DNA of 5,962 bases from an uncultured Pseudomonadota bacterium. GTDB lineage: Bacteria > Bdellovibrionota_B > Oligoflexia > Oligoflexales > CAILAO01. The stretch spans positions 1-5,962 of the forward strand of contig CAILAO010000064.1 of NCBI GenBank assembly GCA_903832105.1. The letters run 5' to 3'. Each line of letters opens with the position of its first letter. Within the stretch, counting starts at the first letter, position 1. The position numbers and the translations under genes were made by a program. Below are positions 1 to 5,962 of this stretch, piece after piece. The notes below the pieces were generated by a model. It was not told where the DNA came from and did no database searches. It saw nothing but the letters and a program-made list of their open reading frames with translations.

Positions 1-257
1 AGATTTACAGGACTTGGTTCAAAAGCAAAGACACGACCCTTTTCACCAACAAGATCTGCAAATAGTTTGCTGTAGAGTCCAACGTTACCACCAACATCCC
101 AAACGCAATCACCTGCGGTAATCGATCCGAGCATCAGTTTTGAGAATCGATCTTCGTAATTGCGGGAATAAAGCAACCATGTCACGATGCGATTAAGCCC
201 TAGTTTCCTGCTTAACGCTCGTGCTCGATTTGTAATCGGATGTGTCACCCAACTCAT
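1..257 (-). CDS. FkbM-family SAM-dependent methyltransferase, N-terminal part (3' end beyond window)
   Basis: This is an open frame from an ATG at 257 to the left edge, giving 85 complete codons with no stop. The start is well supported: GGAG (264-267 on this strand) lies 6 bases upstream of the ATG. The protein begins MSWVTHPITNRARALS. After an N-terminal stretch of about 50 residues, it shows a Rossmann SAM-binding motif I, VWDVGGNVGLYS (about residues 54-65). About 15 residues later comes VFAFEPSPVN, where the acidic residue after the second beta strand normally contacts the SAM ribose. The pair, DVGxNxG followed by FEPxPxN, is typical of the FkbM family. Members of this family O-methylate small molecules and are frequent in polysaccharide loci, where they are thought to methylate sugar hydroxyls. 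The gene follows the preceding glycosyltransferase by 36 bases and is probably co-transcribed with it. The substrate and the C-terminal half cannot be judged here. The family call is fairly secure; a role in glycan methylation is inferred from context. Confidence 0.85.
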   Translation of the reverse strand, partial: MSWVTHPITNRARALSRKLGLNRIVTWLLYSRNYEDRFSKLMLGSITAGDCVWDVGGNVGLYSKLFADLVGEKGRVFAFEPSPVN

Positions 258-263
258 ATATTG

Positions 264-267
264 CTCC
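264..267 (-). promoter_or_regulatory. Ribosome binding site for the FkbM-type methyltransferase
   Basis: On the minus strand GGAG is followed by CAATAT and then the ATG at 257, an ideal 6-base spacing. It fixes the start of a gene that is cut by the window edge. Confidence 0.7.
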
Positions 268-293
268 AGTTAATGCTCTCCAAGAGTGGCCTT

Positions 294-1454
294 TTAATGG
301 CTCCCTTGTGTCCTTGTTTTTTCCAACAGTTTTGCCATCGTTTCAGCGATGCCATCGTAACAATATAATCCCGATTTCCGCAGACCTCTATCACGTAAAT
401 CCCCAAGTCGCCCTGAGGAAGTTAGCACTTTCAGAATGCTAGCAGACAACGATTTGGGAGAAACAGGGTCAAAATATTCCGCAGAGTCGCCAGTCACATC
501 ATGTGCATAAGACATATTCGATGCTACAACTGGACATCCAGCCGCCATCGACTCCACCAAGCCCAGACCAAAAGATTCGGATAGTGACGGAAAAACGCTC
601 AGGTCACTCGACCGCAGTGCAAACGCAACCTCGTCTGAAGTAATATCCCCTAGCCACACAATATGCCTTGAAACACCTAACGAATCCGCTTCGGATTGAA
701 GCTTTTTGACATAATAGTCATATTTATCTGCTCTTTCTTTAGCAAGCGTCAATAAGAGGCATGCAGAAGGAATTGCATCTACAACGTCAGGTAGCGCCCT
801 TACCAATGTTAAGTGGTTTTTGTGCTCACTCGGATGAGAAACGTAAATTAAGCGGGGTCTTGCCGCATTATTTATTAGAGACTCTTTTTCTGGACGAACG
901 ATTGGCTTGCCTGAAGGGGTGCGATACCCAGATGGAATTACTTGGATTCGTTCTTGCAGACGAGGCGCAATCATAGCCATTGTTTGACGCATACTATCAG
1001 TTTGAACAATAATCGCGCCGCTAGCATAAGCACTGCGCAATATCTGGTGCCTCATGAACCACCACCGGGCGCGTTTTAGGATTGCATAAATAGGCAACCC
1101 CTTCGGCAGAAAAGCATTTGCCTGATGACAGTAAACGACTTGTGGTATTAGTGGCCGTGACGGCGCCATGTTCGCGAAAGAGAACAGGACATCGGCCTTG
1201 ATTTCGTTTAGCCTCTTGGGAAGGACGTGATTAACCCACCAGAGACGTGATATCCCGCTGTTTCCGCAATCCGTGCGCTCAAGTGTGACCTTGTCAGATA
1301 CCGACGGGTCGTCAAATTCCCTTAAGTTCCGCGAGAATAAAAAAACATGCCACTCCCAGTCAGGTCTGACAATCGGCAACCATAACAATAGTTCGCAAAG
1401 CACAGCCGCACCACCATGCCCTCGAATACCCACCGCATCAATTGCAACTTTCAT
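294..1454 (-). CDS. GT4-type glycosyltransferase (GT-B fold), 386 aa
   Basis: This is a retaining GT-B glycosyltransferase of the GT4 type, predicted to transfer a sugar from a nucleotide donor to a growing lipid-linked glycan at the cytoplasmic face of the inner membrane. The N-terminal domain starts MKVAIDAVGIRGHGG, with the early glycine-rich loop usual for acceptor and donor binding. The C-terminal domain carries RLIYVSHPSEHKN (about 201-213; K212 in the position of the phosphate-contacting Lys/Arg). It also has SESFGLGLVESMAAGCPVV (about 292-310), whose E293 and E301 form the classic EX7E motif. A length of 386 aa is normal for the family. The frame stays open upstream to a TTG at 1475, but the ATG at 1454 is preferred because GGAA (1461-1464) lies 6 bases before it and the family usually begins at this strand. 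It follows the previous glycosyltransferase by 45 bases and ends in TAA 36 bases before the methyltransferase. Donor, acceptor and linkage cannot be read from the sequence. Confidence 0.93.
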   Translation of the reverse strand: MKVAIDAVGIRGHGGAAVLCELLLWLPIVRPDWEWHVFLFSRNLREFDDPSVSDKVTLERTDCGNSGISRLWWVNHVLPKRLNEIKADVLFSFANMAPSRPLIPQVVYCHQANAFLPKGLPIYAILKRARWWFMRHQILRSAYASGAIIVQTDSMRQTMAMIAPRLQERIQVIPSGYRTPSGKPIVRPEKESLINNAARPRLIYVSHPSEHKNHLTLVRALPDVVDAIPSACLLLTLAKERADKYDYYVKKLQSEADSLGVSRHIVWLGDITSDEVAFALRSSDLSVFPSLSESFGLGLVESMAAGCPVVASNMSYAHDVTGDSAEYFDPVSPKSLSASILKVLTSSGRLGDLRDRGLRKSGLYCYDGIAETMAKLLEKTRTQGSH

Positions 1455-1460
1455 AACCGT

Positions 1461-1464
1461 TTCC
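1461..1464 (-). promoter_or_regulatory. Ribosome binding site deciding the start at 1454
   Basis: The minus strand reads GGAA, then ACGGTT, then ATG at 1454. This favours that ATG over the in-frame TTG at 1475 that would add seven residues (MLFLETV). Confidence 0.55.
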
Positions 1465-1499
1465 AAAAATAGCAATGTAGCAAGCGTAAAAAAACTTGG

Positions 1500-2537
1500 C
1501 TATATTACGCGCAGTTCTTGGATCAACCCTTCCAAGGCTGTTGCAAATTGCGCAGGCCCAAACTGCTTGGCTTTATCGTACGACTCACTTTGTGCTGATT
1601 CATAGTGAGCATTATCCCACGCAACTGCATCGCATAATGCATGATATAAGGTCTCCTCATTGCCGGGTCGACACAAAACTGAATTTGCCGATGACGCCAA
1701 GTCGTGAGCCGCTCCGACAACGTCACTCAACACAAGTGCACAACCGCAAAGAACTGCCTCGTGCACCACAAGCCCCCAATTCTCTTCCAAACTCGGCAAC
1801 ACGAAAAAACGGGCCTGGTGATAAATTTCAGGGAGTTGCTCAGGCTGAACAAAGTTATCAACAATAACCCCAGGCAGACCAATGAACTGTTCACGAAGCG
1901 GTCCGTCACCGCAAAGACGCAACCTCCACTCGGGATACTTTTGATGAACATGAACGAACGCTCGACATAAAATATCGACACCTTTACGCTTAATAAACTG
2001 TCCAACAAAAAGAAAGGTCTTTGAACGGCAAACAAGAGAAGGACCACGTTGAAACAATATTGGATCAGCACCATACAAACCACAAGCTATCCGAGCATGG
2101 GGCACTCCATAGAGAGTCATCAGTCGTTTCGCTGACTGCCCAGGAACCAGCATCGCATCGAAGTTAGCACGGTAAAACAACCGGAATAACGCGGATCCCA
2201 CGTACTGGCGCAAATCGCCACGGTAACAATTGTCGCACAGCCCAATCACTTTACCACCAAATTTCTTAACTTCTCGGCCCAAGGATACAAAAGGCTGAAA
2301 GGTCCAACCGGCTTGAACAAAAATATCTGGCACCGTCAGTCCAAGATCACCCCATGTCAACCGCTCGTTCGTTTCATCACGCCAAACAATCGGACGAGCA
2401 AGCGCTTCCTCCATTCCTCTTATAGCTACATGAGGCCGAGTTCCGATTACCTGTATTTCTTCTTCGGTTTGATCGCAAAACACCTTAATCATCCTTGCCG
2501 CATATTGAGGTAATCCTTGCCACGAAATAACTATCAT
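1500..2537 (-). CDS. GT4-type glycosyltransferase (GT-B fold), 345 aa
   Basis: This is a second GT4-type retaining glycosyltransferase, predicted to act on the same lipid-linked glycan in the cytoplasm. The N-terminal domain starts MIVISWQGLPQYAARM. It includes KVIGLCDNCYRGDLRQ (about 96-111) and a domain-boundary segment ACGLYGADPILF (151-162). The donor-binding domain has FLFVGQFIKRKGVDIL (175-190; K185 in the conserved basic position), LRLCGDGPLREQ (206-217), and LPSLEENWGLVVHEAVLCG (247-265), in which E252 and E260 make the EX7E motif. The C-terminal part holds the usual closing helix. The frame extends upstream to a TTG at 2567, but the ATG at 2537 is chosen because AAGGTG sits just before it and the sequence then begins on the first Rossmann strand. 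It lies 108 bases after the preceding gene, the widest gap in the window, and ends in TAG 45 bases before the next glycosyltransferase. The specificity is unknown. Confidence 0.93.
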   Translation of the reverse strand: MIVISWQGLPQYAARMIKVFCDQTEEEIQVIGTRPHVAIRGMEEALARPIVWRDETNERLTWGDLGLTVPDIFVQAGWTFQPFVSLGREVKKFGGKVIGLCDNCYRGDLRQYVGSALFRLFYRANFDAMLVPGQSAKRLMTLYGVPHARIACGLYGADPILFQRGPSLVCRSKTFLFVGQFIKRKGVDILCRAFVHVHQKYPEWRLRLCGDGPLREQFIGLPGVIVDNFVQPEQLPEIYHQARFFVLPSLEENWGLVVHEAVLCGCALVLSDVVGAAHDLASSANSVLCRPGNEETLYHALCDAVAWDNAHYESAQSESYDKAKQFGPAQFATALEGLIQELRVI

Positions 2538-2543
2538 TGCATA

Positions 2544-2549
2544 CACCTT
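2544..2549 (-). promoter_or_regulatory. Ribosome binding site deciding the start at 2537
   Basis: The minus strand reads AAAAAAGGTG followed by TATGCA and then ATG at 2537, so the AGG core is 8 bases from the start. It lies inside the longer TTG-initiated frame (start 2567), which argues that the ten extra residues are not translated. Confidence 0.65.
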
Positions 2550-2645
2550 TTTTAGCAATAACCACAATCAAATCTGTTCAAAAAGACATCCACCAAAACC
2601 ACCTTATTTCACGGAACCGCTACATTGGCCAGTTTGAGACAACTT

Positions 2646-3806
2646 CTAGCACTTACATGTTCGTGTCATCCATTTTTCAAACCTTCGCGCCTGTAGTGTC
2701 CAAAGCCTGGTTGCCAAAAACCATTCTCTGACCTGATGAATATAACTTTGCTGTTCTGTTTCAGACCACTTAAGCGTTCTTACCACCTGTTCAGCAAACG
2801 CTGAGGGCTCATCCGAGTCAACAACCTGCAGAACCTTTCGGTAATCCTCCGAGAGGCTATCGATCCACGTGCTGATAACCGGTTTTCCGTATGCCAAATA
2901 GTTGGGAATCTTGGATGGGAAATTTAAGATGTTATCAGCAATCGCGGGGTCGCGAGTATTTAAAAAAACAGAGGCTCGCAAACAAATTTCATGCAACTCC
3001 TGATCGCTTACGAATCCCTTTACATCCACACGCGTATCACGACCCAGTTTCTCATGAATTTCTTGTTGATTGCATTTTCCACAGATAATAAATCGATATC
3101 CAGGATTAATAAGTTGCTTGATGACATCTACAAGAAAATCGAGTCCACGCCAATGATCGAGCCCTCCAGCATATACGATCAAATTCTTTTCTATCCTTGA
3201 TTGAGCCTCATCTCCAAACCATGCGGAGCAACCCCCGTCCATCTGGAGAACGGGTAAATCACCCGGATAGTTTCTAGCCATCCAGCTCGAAAGGAAAGTA
3301 ATTCCTGCCGCATCTCTTGTTGCCTTTAGTATCCAACGCCAATTGTCCTTCCTCGGATCATCGCCATCCAAAATAATCGGAAAGCAGGGAATCCCCATTC
3401 GTTTGGCTACCCTCATTGCCTTAACATGATAGGGATGCAGCACATTATAACAGACCATCGCATCAATATTTTGTTGCTCAATAAGTTGCTTTATCTTACG
3501 TGAATACCTCCACCCCAAATCCAACTCACGAAAACCTGGCACATTCAGATATTTGCACCAGGATAAATCCAACCCCGGCTCAAAATCCTGTTGAGTCCCA
3601 GGAAATAATTCACCTTGGGGCCATGCTTGTTCATAACAATGCGTTAAGCCAAAGACGTCGATCCCGTTTTCACGAAGACCGCCAATTAAGCCCCGCGTCC
3701 ACTTAACCGCTGCCTGATTTACAGCTTTACGCTTCAGCAACGCTCGGTCGCTATGGAGTCCCCCCAGCCACAACACACGCATAATCCTGTTTTTTTCAAT
3801 GATCAT
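2646..3806 (-). CDS. GT-B glycosyltransferase, GT4-like without a canonical EX7E motif, 386 aa
   Basis: This is a predicted glycosyltransferase, the first of three in the run. The start of the conserved fold is MRVLWLGGLHSDRALLKRKA, followed by a helix of the kind seen in GT-B N-terminal domains. Numbered from the ATG at 3806, the C-terminal donor-binding domain shows LIVYAGGLDHWRGLDFLVDV (about 209-228), YRFIICGKC (237-245), VDVKGFVSDQELHEICLRAS (260-279) and NFPSKIPNYLAYGKPVIST (295-313). The last segment matches the FPSK-(I/L)-x-E-Y-x-A-x-G-x-P block of GT4-like enzymes, but asparagine stands where the second glutamate is expected. The C-terminus ends in CKC. The start is uncertain: ATG at 3806 has AGAAG nearby but close, the ATG at 3782 has AGGA close by, and a TTG at 3809 is also open. 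It follows the Wzy-type gene by about 35 bases (59 if the 3782 start is used). The assignment to the GT-B superfamily is firm; sugar specificity is unknown. Confidence 0.87.
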   Translation of the reverse strand: MIIEKNRIMRVLWLGGLHSDRALLKRKAVNQAAVKWTRGLIGGLRENGIDVFGLTHCYEQAWPQGELFPGTQQDFEPGLDLSWCKYLNVPGFRELDLGWRYSRKIKQLIEQQNIDAMVCYNVLHPYHVKAMRVAKRMGIPCFPIILDGDDPRKDNWRWILKATRDAAGITFLSSWMARNYPGDLPVLQMDGGCSAWFGDEAQSRIEKNLIVYAGGLDHWRGLDFLVDVIKQLINPGYRFIICGKCNQQEIHEKLGRDTRVDVKGFVSDQELHEICLRASVFLNTRDPAIADNILNFPSKIPNYLAYGKPVISTWIDSLSEDYRKVLQVVDSDEPSAFAEQVVRTLKWSETEQQSYIHQVREWFLATRLWTLQARRFEKWMTRTCKC

Positions 3807-3841
3807 CAACTTCTATTAATTGATTAATATCGTGCATTAAC

Positions 3842-5284
3842 CTACGGTTTGTTGCCAAACCGCATTGCCATTTTACTTTGAGTATCAGTTCGACTTTCAT
3901 TATACGCTCCGTAAATAATTCCTGGGAACACCAAGGTCGCAATTGCATTTCCACAAAATAGAGTGCCTAGTAGGCTCTGCCCCACAAGGCCTACCGACAT
4001 GTATATAGCTCCCATAGATGACAGTAAAACACTACCAAGGATGATACAAGAATCTTGCTTACTAATAATGTCAAAACTTTTAATAAAGAAGAAAAGAAGA
4101 AAAAACGCCAGAACATTTCCCAGGATCCATCCGTCTTCAACAATTAAAGTTAAATATTGATTATGGGGCTGACACTTCATCTGAAACGACCCCTGTGGAC
4201 CATATTCTAAACTATCTTCCATACGCTTAAAGAAGTAAGGCGGCATGAACATATCTTCCACTCCTTGGCTCCAAACTGCCCCACGATCTCCAATTAACTT
4301 AGACTCAAAACGTTCTCGAAGCGTAATAAACTGTGATTGGACGTCTTTCCCAAGTGTTTCACGATATCGACCAACGGCATACAAAATGATCACAACGCTT
4401 GCACACACACTAATATAAGGCACCATCTTGAGTATTCGTCTTGACCCTCTCATTGTTATAATTGTGTAGGCTAAGCCTAATCCGAAAAGAAAATTAAAAA
4501 TTGTGCCAAAGGTAGAGATTTGGGCAGATATACCTTCTCCGAAATATGAACTATCCATGATATATGTAGACGATCCAAAAAAAACATAATATATTGCACT
4601 AACGAAACCAGGCATTACCCATAACAGCCATTTTCGCAGAGACAAAATGTAAAAACAAGTCATAGTCAAACACACTACCATAACTTGAAGCGAAAAGGAG
4701 GGAATTCGAAACCATCCTAACGACCACAAAACACTGAGTGGTGATAATATTAGTATTAATCGTTTGCAAAAATACTCTTTTCCTGAATTCCACGATTTCC
4801 CAATAAGTATTCCCCAAAAATAGAGACCTAGACACACTGTTAACGATATAGGGGCTTGCCAATAGGAAACCGTCTCTCTGGCTGACCATGAAAGAATAAA
4901 AGCAAAAACAAGTGCAACTAGCCATAAAACAAACAACAACCTAATCTTCGCGTCAAACTTCCTTTGTAACAACCCCCACCATGATATGAGGAAACAAAAT
5001 ATCACAACAATATAAGGAATGCTTAGAGAAAATAGTATGTCAATTTTAATAAGATCAGCTTCAAAATACGGAAAATATGATTTGTCAAGTGTTAGAACAA
5101 AGATTGCAGAAAGATAACGCACATCAAACCGAGTCAAAGCATAAAAAAGTAAAACTATTTGCACCGGTAATGCGACAATTTGTGAAAGCAAATTGAAGAA
5201 GAACACGACTACTGCTATCGCAAGAAAAAAATCCACATGAGAGTCGGACTTGTTCTGAAAAGTTACTGTATTATTCATTGCCAC
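3842..5284 (-). CDS. O-antigen ligase/polymerase-type membrane protein (Wzy_C domain), 480 aa
   Basis: This is a multi-pass inner-membrane protein with about 12 hydrophobic segments, roughly at residues 19-37, 40-52, 84-102, 115-133, 145-161, 174-190, 198-215, 218-237, 258-276, 289-305, 383-401, 411-432 and 437-457 (some borders are doubtful). Between the tenth and eleventh clear segments lies a long hydrophilic loop (about 306-382), expected to be periplasmic. It contains GDRGAVWSQG (332-341) and, at its end, PHNQYLTLIVEDGWILG (373-389). The HN-x-(Y/F)-L...GxxG pattern is the hallmark of the Wzy_C family (PF04932), which holds O-antigen ligases (WaaL), polymerases (Wzy) and related glycan-transferring enzymes. 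Within a glycosyltransferase cluster a polymerase is more likely than the core-linked ligase, but the sequence does not decide. The start is GTG at 5284, 4 bases after the upstream stop; an ATG at 5278, two codons in, has GAG at better spacing and may be the true one. The gene is visibly richer in A and T than its neighbours. Confidence 0.88.
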   Translation of the reverse strand: MAMNNTVTFQNKSDSHVDFFLAIAVVVFFFNLLSQIVALPVQIVLLFYALTRFDVRYLSAIFVLTLDKSYFPYFEADLIKIDILFSLSIPYIVVIFCFLISWWGLLQRKFDAKIRLLFVLWLVALVFAFILSWSARETVSYWQAPISLTVCLGLYFWGILIGKSWNSGKEYFCKRLILILSPLSVLWSLGWFRIPSFSLQVMVVCLTMTCFYILSLRKWLLWVMPGFVSAIYYVFFGSSTYIMDSSYFGEGISAQISTFGTIFNFLFGLGLAYTIITMRGSRRILKMVPYISVCASVVIILYAVGRYRETLGKDVQSQFITLRERFESKLIGDRGAVWSQGVEDMFMPPYFFKRMEDSLEYGPQGSFQMKCQPHNQYLTLIVEDGWILGNVLAFFLLFFFIKSFDIISKQDSCIILGSVLLSSMGAIYMSVGLVGQSLLGTLFCGNAIATLVFPGIIYGAYNESRTDTQSKMAMRFGNKP

Positions 5285-5288
5285 AATC

Positions 5289-5962
5289 TCACATATTCCG
5301 TTTCATGCAACTCTGATAATCTTCCCAATTTCCAATATCCGACCACGAACCCTCGCTTACGGGAAACACCCCAACCCGCCCACCACGCTTAACAACAGCG
5401 TCGATCAGATCGGTCATGTTGTAAAACGTATTTCCAGGGATCATAGCCAGCAAGTGCGGCTCCAGAATATAGACCCCTGAGTTGACCTTGAAGACCCATT
5501 CAGGCTTCTCACTCAGTTCCTTTAGTAATCCGTCTTCGCCGGTAACCAGTGAACCGTAGGCCAGTTTGACATGCTTCAGCGCTGCAACTATTGTCAATTC
5601 GTTCTTGTTTGACTGATGATAATGCCACACCTCATCTAGGTCCTGCTCGATGACAATATCGCAATTTGAAACAAAAAAAGGTGTCTGTAAGGAGTGGGCG
5701 ACTAGCGAGAGACTTCCTGCCGTGCCCAACGGCTTCTCCTCCTCTATGAAACTTACCTCATAAACAGGCGAGTTAAGCTCAGCAAAATAGTGCCGGATCA
5801 TAGCCGCTTTGTAATTCAGTGACATAAAAAACTTGCTGCACCCAGCATGAACGAACCTGTCCATGATGGTTTCAAGAATCGTCTTCTCCCCAAAAGGAAG
5901 CAAGGGCTTAGGCAAAATATTGGTGAGCGGACGCAGCCTCGAACCTGTTCCGCCTGCCATGA
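5289..5962 (-). CDS. Sugar-1-phosphate nucleotidyltransferase, C-terminal catalytic part (5' end beyond window)
   Basis: This is an NTP-transferase domain that would join a nucleotide to a sugar-1-phosphate, giving the activated donor for glycan assembly. From the first visible Met: AGGTGSRLRPLTNILPKP (2-19) is the nucleotide-binding signature GGxGxRLxPLTxxxPKP. EKPLGTAGSL (75-84) is the conserved base/sugar loop, SNCD (98-101) holds the metal-binding Asp, EKP and VNSGVYILEP (151-168) bind the sugar, and WSDIGNWEDY (206-215) closes the domain. The Met at 5958-5960 is almost surely internal. In this family the motif is preceded by a hydrophobic strand, and the codon before it ends in TC (Ile, Val, Leu or Phe), so the frame is open to the edge. 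The NCD form and the overall pattern resemble the group that commonly carries N-terminal CBS domains, including PtmE of legionaminic-acid synthesis; whether CBS domains exist here is not visible. It ends in TGA 4 bases before the membrane-protein gene, indicating an operon. Confidence 0.9.
   Translation of the reverse strand, partial: MAGGTGSRLRPLTNILPKPLLPFGEKTILETIMDRFVHAGCSKFFMSLNYKAAMIRHYFAELNSPVYEVSFIEEEKPLGTAGSLSLVAHSLQTPFFVSNCDIVIEQDLDEVWHYHQSNKNELTIVAALKHVKLAYGSLVTGEDGLLKELSEKPEWVFKVNSGVYILEPHLLAMIPGNTFYNMTDLIDAVVKRGGRVGVFPVSEGSWSDIGNWEDYQSCMKRNM

Noticed and set aside
1476..1499. Possible terminator between two glycosyltransferase genes: CAAG / CTTG arms around a run of seven T on the minus strand
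   Set aside because: The stem is only four base pairs, the T run lies in the loop rather than after the stem, and the operon continues beyond it.
1496..2083. Several overlapping frames of 67-123 codons on both strands inside the 345-aa glycosyltransferase gene
   Set aside because: They lie within a well-supported gene, have no recognisable domain and lack good ribosome binding sites; they are shadows.
2538..2645. Internal sigma70 promoter (TTGAAC with TATTGC about 15 bases later, minus strand)
   Set aside because: The -10 element matches the consensus at only three of six positions and the spacing is short; not enough to annotate.
3810..3841. ATTAAT-TG-ATTAAT between the membrane-protein gene and the next glycosyltransferase, as an operator or terminator
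   Set aside because: ATTAAT is itself a palindrome, so this is a short A+T-rich repeat expected by chance; there is no GC stem and no T tract.
4599..4925. 108-codon minus-strand frame inside the membrane-protein gene
   Set aside because: It is an out-of-frame reading of hydrophobic-coding sequence on the same strand, with Cys/Phe-rich composition and no start signal.
1..5962. JUMPstart/ops element, insertion sequences, CRISPR repeats, tRNA genes
   Set aside because: I saw no GGCGGTAG ops core, no transposase motif, no regularly spaced repeats and no tRNA-like cloverleaf on either strand by eye.

Overview
This window is part of a bacterial surface-polysaccharide gene cluster. Every gene I can support lies on the minus strand, so transcription runs from high to low coordinates. 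I see two incomplete genes at the edges and four complete ones between them. In transcription order they are: a sugar-1-phosphate nucleotidyltransferase (5' end outside the window), a polytopic membrane protein of the O-antigen ligase/polymerase (Wzy_C) type, three GT-B glycosyltransferases in a row, and the first 85 codons of an FkbM-type SAM-dependent methyltransferase that runs off the left edge.

The gaps between genes are about 10, 35-59, 108, 45 and 36 bases. There is no opposite-strand gene and no convincing terminator, which is the usual look of one long operon. The expected division of labour is as follows. The nucleotidyltransferase makes an activated sugar. The glycosyltransferases add successive sugars to a lipid-linked repeat unit on the cytoplasmic face of the inner membrane. 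The membrane protein polymerises repeat units or transfers the chain to its acceptor on the periplasmic side. The methyltransferase probably modifies a sugar hydroxyl. A flippase (Wzx), chain-length regulator (Wzz), initiating transferase and most sugar-nucleotide synthesis genes are not in the window and would be expected outside it.

The gene content fits a Gram-negative bacterium, probably a proteobacterium, but nothing here identifies genus or species. Base composition is moderate. The membrane-protein gene is visibly richer in A and T than its neighbours, as is common for the variable core of such loci.

I found no tRNA, rRNA, insertion sequence, CRISPR array or long repeat. No wholly new kind of system is evident. 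The points most worth a second look are a glycosyltransferase that lacks the usual EX7E motif, a nucleotidyltransferase of the type linked to nonulosonic-acid loci, and an edge methyltransferase that is easy to miss.
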